Shown: piece by piece, positions 7,498 to 7,593 of the stretch | Numbering within the stretch: the stretch's first letter is position 1 | Layout: each line of letters opens with the position of its first letter | From: Flavobacteriales bacterium UBA2426 | GTDB taxonomy: Bacteria > Bacteroidota > Bacteroidia > Flavobacteriales_F > PHOS-HE28 | Assembly: GCA_002342985.1 (NCBI GenBank) | Contig: DDRC01000110.1 | Span: 31,752-39,344 of the forward strand | Direction of reading: 5' to 3' | DNA length: 7,593 nt | Program-made: the position numbers and the translations under genes | The notes under the pieces: model-generated | The model's input: the letters and a program-made list of their open reading frames with translations, nothing else | Databases searched by the model: none | What the model was told of the DNA's origin: nothing

Positions 7498-7524
7498 AGC
7501 CCCTGCGCCATGGGTGCAGGGGCT
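7498..7524 (-). terminator. Probable terminator of the gene entering from the right edge
   Basis: A perfect 9-bp stem (AGCCCCTGC at 7498-7506 with its complement at 7516-7524) encloses a 9-nt loop. On the minus strand it begins 19 nt after the stop codon of the right-edge partial gene and lies well upstream of the protease start, which fits termination between two tandem genes. The bases after the stem (TCTGCCTAG on the minus strand) are only mildly T-rich, so efficiency is uncertain. Confidence 0.65.
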
Positions 7525-7543
7525 CCTCGGATCACATGGATGC

Positions 7544-7593
7544 CTACTTCTGGATCACCAGCCGCTCGGTGTAGCTGTCGGCACCTGCGGTGA
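7544..7593 (-). CDS. C-terminal end of a probable type IX-secreted protein (partial, cut by the right edge)
   Basis: Read on the minus strand, the last 50 bases encode TAGADSYTERLVIQK followed by a TAG stop at 7544-7546. The pattern of an aromatic residue, basic residues, LVI and a final Lys is what the extreme end of a type A C-terminal sorting domain of the type IX secretion system looks like; that domain guides a cargo protein through the outer membrane and is then removed. The frame has no stop up to the window edge, and a hairpin sits 19 nt beyond the stop as expected for a gene end. Only 15 residues are visible, so the rest of the protein, and hence its function, is unknown. The main alternative is a chance open frame, but the match to the tail and the terminator position argue against that. 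Confidence 0.72.
   Translation of the reverse strand, partial: TAGADSYTERLVIQK

Noticed and set aside
7360..7500. Promoter search upstream of the protease
   Set aside because: Candidate -10/-7-like elements (for example around TATGGT or TATTGC on the minus strand) match neither the Bacteroidota TAnnTTTG box nor a sigma70 pair well enough to report.

Overview
The window looks like a piece of chromosome from a GC-rich member of the Bacteroidota, probably a Flavobacteriales-type environmental lineage. Three things point that way. The large secreted protease is of a type I associate with that phylum (reprolysin-like catalytic domain, PKD/Fn3-like/MAM modules, conserved C-terminal tail). A stub at the right edge ends like a type IX secretion sorting signal. 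No gene start visible here has a clear Shine-Dalgarno sequence. The lineage call is inference from protein style; no marker gene is present.

Layout. Bases 1-3156 (+) hold the 3' nine-tenths or so of an RND-family inner-membrane efflux pump subunit, cut by the left edge. A strong GC-rich hairpin at 3175-3206 lies between this gene and the next, which converges on it from the other strand and was probably given the same transcription end point. Bases 3226-7359 (-) hold one complete gene for a 1377-residue exported, multidomain zinc metalloprotease. Its upstream region (7360-7543) contains a small palindrome and a hairpin that probably terminates the next gene upstream. Bases 7544-7593 (-) are the last 15 codons and stop of that gene; the end of its product reads like a T9SS C-terminal sorting domain.

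How the parts relate. The RND pump and the protease are convergent and separately transcribed, so nothing links them functionally beyond being neighbours. The protease and the right-edge gene are in tandem on the minus strand but separated by 184 bp and a hairpin, so they are probably separate transcripts. The main point of interest is the contrast between two neighbouring probable secreted proteins. One ends in a canonical-looking type IX tail. The other ends in a duplicated 39-residue, Asp-rich, dockerin-like repeat with a terminal EQLP. I see no RNA genes, CRISPR array, insertion sequence or phage feature. Nothing here amounts to a convincing new multi-gene system.
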